64,000 nucleotides of DNA from positions 465,089 to 529,088 of the forward strand of contig NZ_VIRV01000001.1 of assembly GCF_019754295.1 (NCBI RefSeq), read 5' to 3'. Shown one piece after another: positions 62,060 to 64,000 of this stretch (positions within the stretch are counted from its first letter, which is position 1; every line of letters begins with the position of its first letter). This DNA comes from Sellimonas caecigallum (GTDB lineage: Bacteria > Bacillota > Clostridia > Lachnospirales > Lachnospiraceae). The position numbers and the translations under genes were made by a program. The notes under the pieces are model-generated. The model saw nothing but the letters and a program-made list of their open reading frames with translations, did no database searches and was not told the DNA's origin.

Positions 62060-62851
62060 TCACTTTGCGAACAGCCTTTCGCACAGTCCTTGGATCTGTC
62101 TGCCTGTCACGTCGAGATGATACGGCTCGTTATAAAGAATCTTTGATAAGGGGACGAGCTGATAGCCTTCTTTTTGAAGTCCCTGTATCAGTTTGGGCAG
62201 TGCTTCAGGTGTATATTTTGCCTCGCTGTTCAGGCGTATGACGGCTCCGTTTTTGAGTTCCGGATCTTCCAGGACGGTCGCTGCTACCGCCTCCGCCCCG
62301 TAGTCTTTCCAGTCCATTGAGTCTACAGACCAGCAGACAGTCTGATATCCAAGCTCCCTGGCAGTCCGGATCAGACTTTCTCCATATCGCCCGTACGGAG
62401 GGCGGAAAAGAGACATCTTTACCCCAATCTCTTCTTCTACTGTCCTGTGTGCCGATCGTATCTCCTCTTCCTGCTCTTTTTGCATCATCCGTGACATATT
62501 TTGATGGGTTTCCCCCAAATTTCCCAAGTCATGTCCTTCTTCCACAATTCTCTTCATCGTATCCGGATAGAGCCTCGCCCACTCTCCTGTCACAAAAAAA
62601 GAAGCCTTCACCTGACAATCTTTCAGGATGTCCAGCACTTTCTTTGTCCCTTCTTCATCCCACGCAGCTTCAAATGTAAGAACCGCCTTCTTTTCCTCCG
62701 TCTCCACAGAACAGACCGGCATCTCCGTTCCATTTACACTGTTTCCCACACTCGTATATTCCATGGTATACCAGACAACGCCAGACAGCACGAGCACTGT
62801 CGTAAAACCAAAAAGAAGTATCTGCTTACCTTTTCCTCTCCTTTTCCCCAT
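62060..62851 (-). CDS. PdaB-like polysaccharide deacetylase, degenerate active site
   Basis: A 263-residue membrane-anchored (helix ~10-30) NodB-fold protein. The family's TFDAAWG motif is LTFEAAWDEEG here, with Glu in place of the catalytic Asp. The zinc-site GNHxxxH is GNLGETH (in GHDLGNLGETHQNM), so the first metal His is Leu. The RPPYGRY motif is kept. Loss of two key residues suggests an inactive or altered enzyme. The start at 62851 uses GGAGG, which is part of the upstream terminator. It precedes dapF on the same strand. Confidence 0.8.
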   Translation of the reverse strand: MGKRRGKGKQILLFGFTTVLVLSGVVWYTMEYTSVGNSVNGTEMPVCSVETEEKKAVLTFEAAWDEEGTKKVLDILKDCQVKASFFVTGEWARLYPDTMKRIVEEGHDLGNLGETHQNMSRMMQKEQEEEIRSAHRTVEEEIGVKMSLFRPPYGRYGESLIRTARELGYQTVCWSVDSMDWKDYGAEAVAATVLEDPELKNGAVIRLNSEAKYTPEALPKLIQGLQKEGYQLVPLSKILYNEPYHLDVTGRQIQGLCERLFAK

Positions 62852-62855
62852 AAAA

Positions 62856-62903
62856 AAACCTCCGGACATCTATGGTTATTCCCATATATATGTCCGAAGG
62901 TTT
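62856..62903 (-). terminator. yeiH terminator overlapping the deacetylase RBS
   Basis: AAACCTTCGGACAT pairs with ATGTCCGGAGGTTT (13 of 14 bp) on the minus strand, followed by seven T that run up to the next ATG. The 3' arm contains GGAGG. Confidence 0.8.
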
Positions 62904-62910
62904 GTCTGTT

Positions 62911-63927
62911 TTACCAGATTCCAAGTACACGCTGCATCAGAAGGCTTACCGCTGTGATCCCCACCCAACAGCAAAATCCCATAAAGATTGGCTTCCCGCC
63001 CGTCTTTACAAGCTTTACGATATTCGTGTTAAATCCGATGGCCGCCATAGCCATGACAATGAAGAACTTGCTCAGTTCTTTGATGGGAGCAGTCACGGAA
63101 ACCGGAAGTGAGAACACCGTTGTGATGACAGATGCCAGCACGAAAAACAGAATAAAAAACGGAAAAATTTTTCCGATTTTAAAGCTTCCTCCCGCTTCTT
63201 TCCCTTCCTTGCGCGCTTTTTGCATCTGCCAGACAGACAGAACAAGTGTGATTGGTATGATTGCCAATGTCCTTGTAAGCTTGACGATCGTGGCGGAATC
63301 CAGCGTGCTGCTTCCATGGATGCCATCCCAAGCTGCAGCTGCCGCCGTGACGGAAGAAGTATCATTTACCGCAGTCCCGGCAAAAAGCCCGAACCCTTCG
63401 TTTGACAGGCCGATGATCCCTCCAAGTGTCGGAAAGATCAGCGCCGCGATAACATTAAAAAGAAAAATGACGGAGATCGACTGAGCAATCTCTTCATCAT
63501 CCGCATCGATGACCGGAGCTGTAGCTGCGATGGCAGATCCACCGCAGATACTGGAGCCCACGCCAACGAGAGTTGCCGTCTTGGACGGGATGTTCAGCAC
63601 TTTGCAAAGAACAAATGCGATCAGAAGCGATGTGGAAATTGTTGCGACGATAACAGGAAGCGATTGCCTTCCTTTCGCAAGGATATCTGTCAAATTCATC
63701 CCGAATCCAAGCAAAATGACTGCATATTGAAGAATCTTTTTTGATGTATATTTTATTCCCGGCTGCAAAGAATCATTTTTTTTCACGATCAGCGCAAGAC
63801 ACATACCGATGAGAATCGCAAACACCGGACCGCCGATCACTTCAAATTTCTTTCCAAGCCAGGCCGCCGGTATCGCGATGACGAGACAAAACAGCAGACC
63901 TTTGTAGTTTTCCTGTATTGATTTCAT
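62911..63927 (-). CDS. YeiH family (UPF0324) putative sulfate/anion exporter
   Basis: A 338-residue membrane protein with about ten helices. Family landmarks: [51 protein letters not shown] and [12 protein letters not shown]. Members have been proposed to move sulfate or sulfonate, but the role is not settled. It ends at a terminator shared with the next gene's RBS. RBS GAGGAAAG. Confidence 0.9.
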   Translation of the reverse strand: MKSIQENYKGLLFCLVIAIPAAWLGKKFEVIGGPVFAILIGMCLALIVKKNDSLQPGIKYTSKKILQYAVILLGFGMNLTDILAKGRQSLPVIVATISTSLLIAFVLCKVLNIPSKTATLVGVGSSICGGSAIAATAPVIDADDEEIAQSISVIFLFNVIAALIFPTLGGIIGLSNEGFGLFAGTAVNDTSSVTAAAAAWDGIHGSSTLDSATIVKLTRTLAIIPITLVLSVWQMQKARKEGKEAGGSFKIGKIFPFFILFFVLASVITTVFSLPVSVTAPIKELSKFFIVMAMAAIGFNTNIVKLVKTGGKPIFMGFCCWVGITAVSLLMQRVLGIW

Positions 63928-63971
63928 TTTCTTTCCTCTTTCTTTCCCTATTTTTTCCTTTTTCGCTCGTT

Positions 63972-64000
63972 ATCATACCAAATTATTATAATTAAATAAA
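63972..64000 (-). promoter_or_regulatory. Possible yeiH promoter at the window edge
   Basis: On the minus strand TTTATT (63995-64000) and TATGAT (63972-63977), 17 nt apart. The -35 match is weak and at the very edge. Confidence 0.4.

Overview
The window looks like chromosome of a Gram-positive anaerobe of the Lachnospiraceae (class Clostridia). The evidence is mid-range GC, strong GGAGG ribosome-binding sites, sigma-A type promoters, dapL plus dapF for meso-diaminopimelate, flavodoxin/ferredoxin (EFR1-type) and DUF362 iron-sulfur proteins, a DUF5721 gene, and HrcA/CIRCE control of chaperones. Genus cannot be fixed from the sequence alone. Most of the window is ordinary core genome. The unusual parts are a corrinoid methyltransferase cluster (11.1-19.4 kb), a small mobile-element remnant (8.5-11.1 kb) and several broken or modified genes.

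Layout. 0-8.3 kb: the 5' part of priA; a meso-DAP type murE; an arginase; then an operon under a perfect promoter encoding a D-aspartate ligase-like ATP-grasp enzyme, an aspartate racemase and a second, non-DAP type MurE; and dinB. 8.5-11.1 kb: MerR regulator, GNAT genes and stubs, a small membrane protein, and Xre and sigma-factor fragments, ending abruptly at a junction 3' of a sugar ABC transporter. 11.1-19.4 kb: CUT1 sugar-type ABC transporter (binding protein and two permeases, no ATPase), then two full MtaA/UroD-type methyltransferases, a short degenerate third one, a corrinoid protein and a reductive activator whose ferredoxin domain is frameshifted. 19.6-25.4 kb: REP-type hairpin, clpB with CIRCE, hemB, a Crp/Fnr regulator with a probable target operator, a PEBP gene and a damaged DUF1275 gene.

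25.4-30.5 kb: an ABC-2 exporter with a two-component system whose response regulator is interrupted at two G tracts. 30.6-38.9 kb: EFR1 ferredoxin, pepT, yitT, a D-2-hydroxyacid dehydrogenase, an S8 protease/small coiled-coil/LspA-like operon, and a divergent clpX. 39-48.4 kb: thioredoxin, Crp/Fnr, ligA, rluF, M18 aminopeptidase, ccdA-tlpA, DUF5721, htpG with a perfect CIRCE. 48.4-64 kb: a MacB-type exporter whose permease carries a predicted 30 nm coiled-coil hairpin, GNAT, DUF362, SPFH/NfeD pair, MATE and ClC transporters, a duplicated tRNA-Pro/tRNA-Gln pair, dapL, dapF, a degenerate PdaB-like deacetylase and yeiH.

How genes work together. DapL and DapF supply meso-DAP for MurE, while the racemase/ligase/MurE2 operon suggests a second peptidoglycan chemistry based on D-Asp. 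HrcA probably represses both clpB and htpG; each is followed by the same type of GGGGGACG hairpin. The methyltransferase cluster beside a sugar-type importer suggests demethylation of an imported, possibly glycosylated or sugar-like, methyl donor, but the cluster shows decay (frameshifted activator, degenerate paralogue, island junction at its 3' end).
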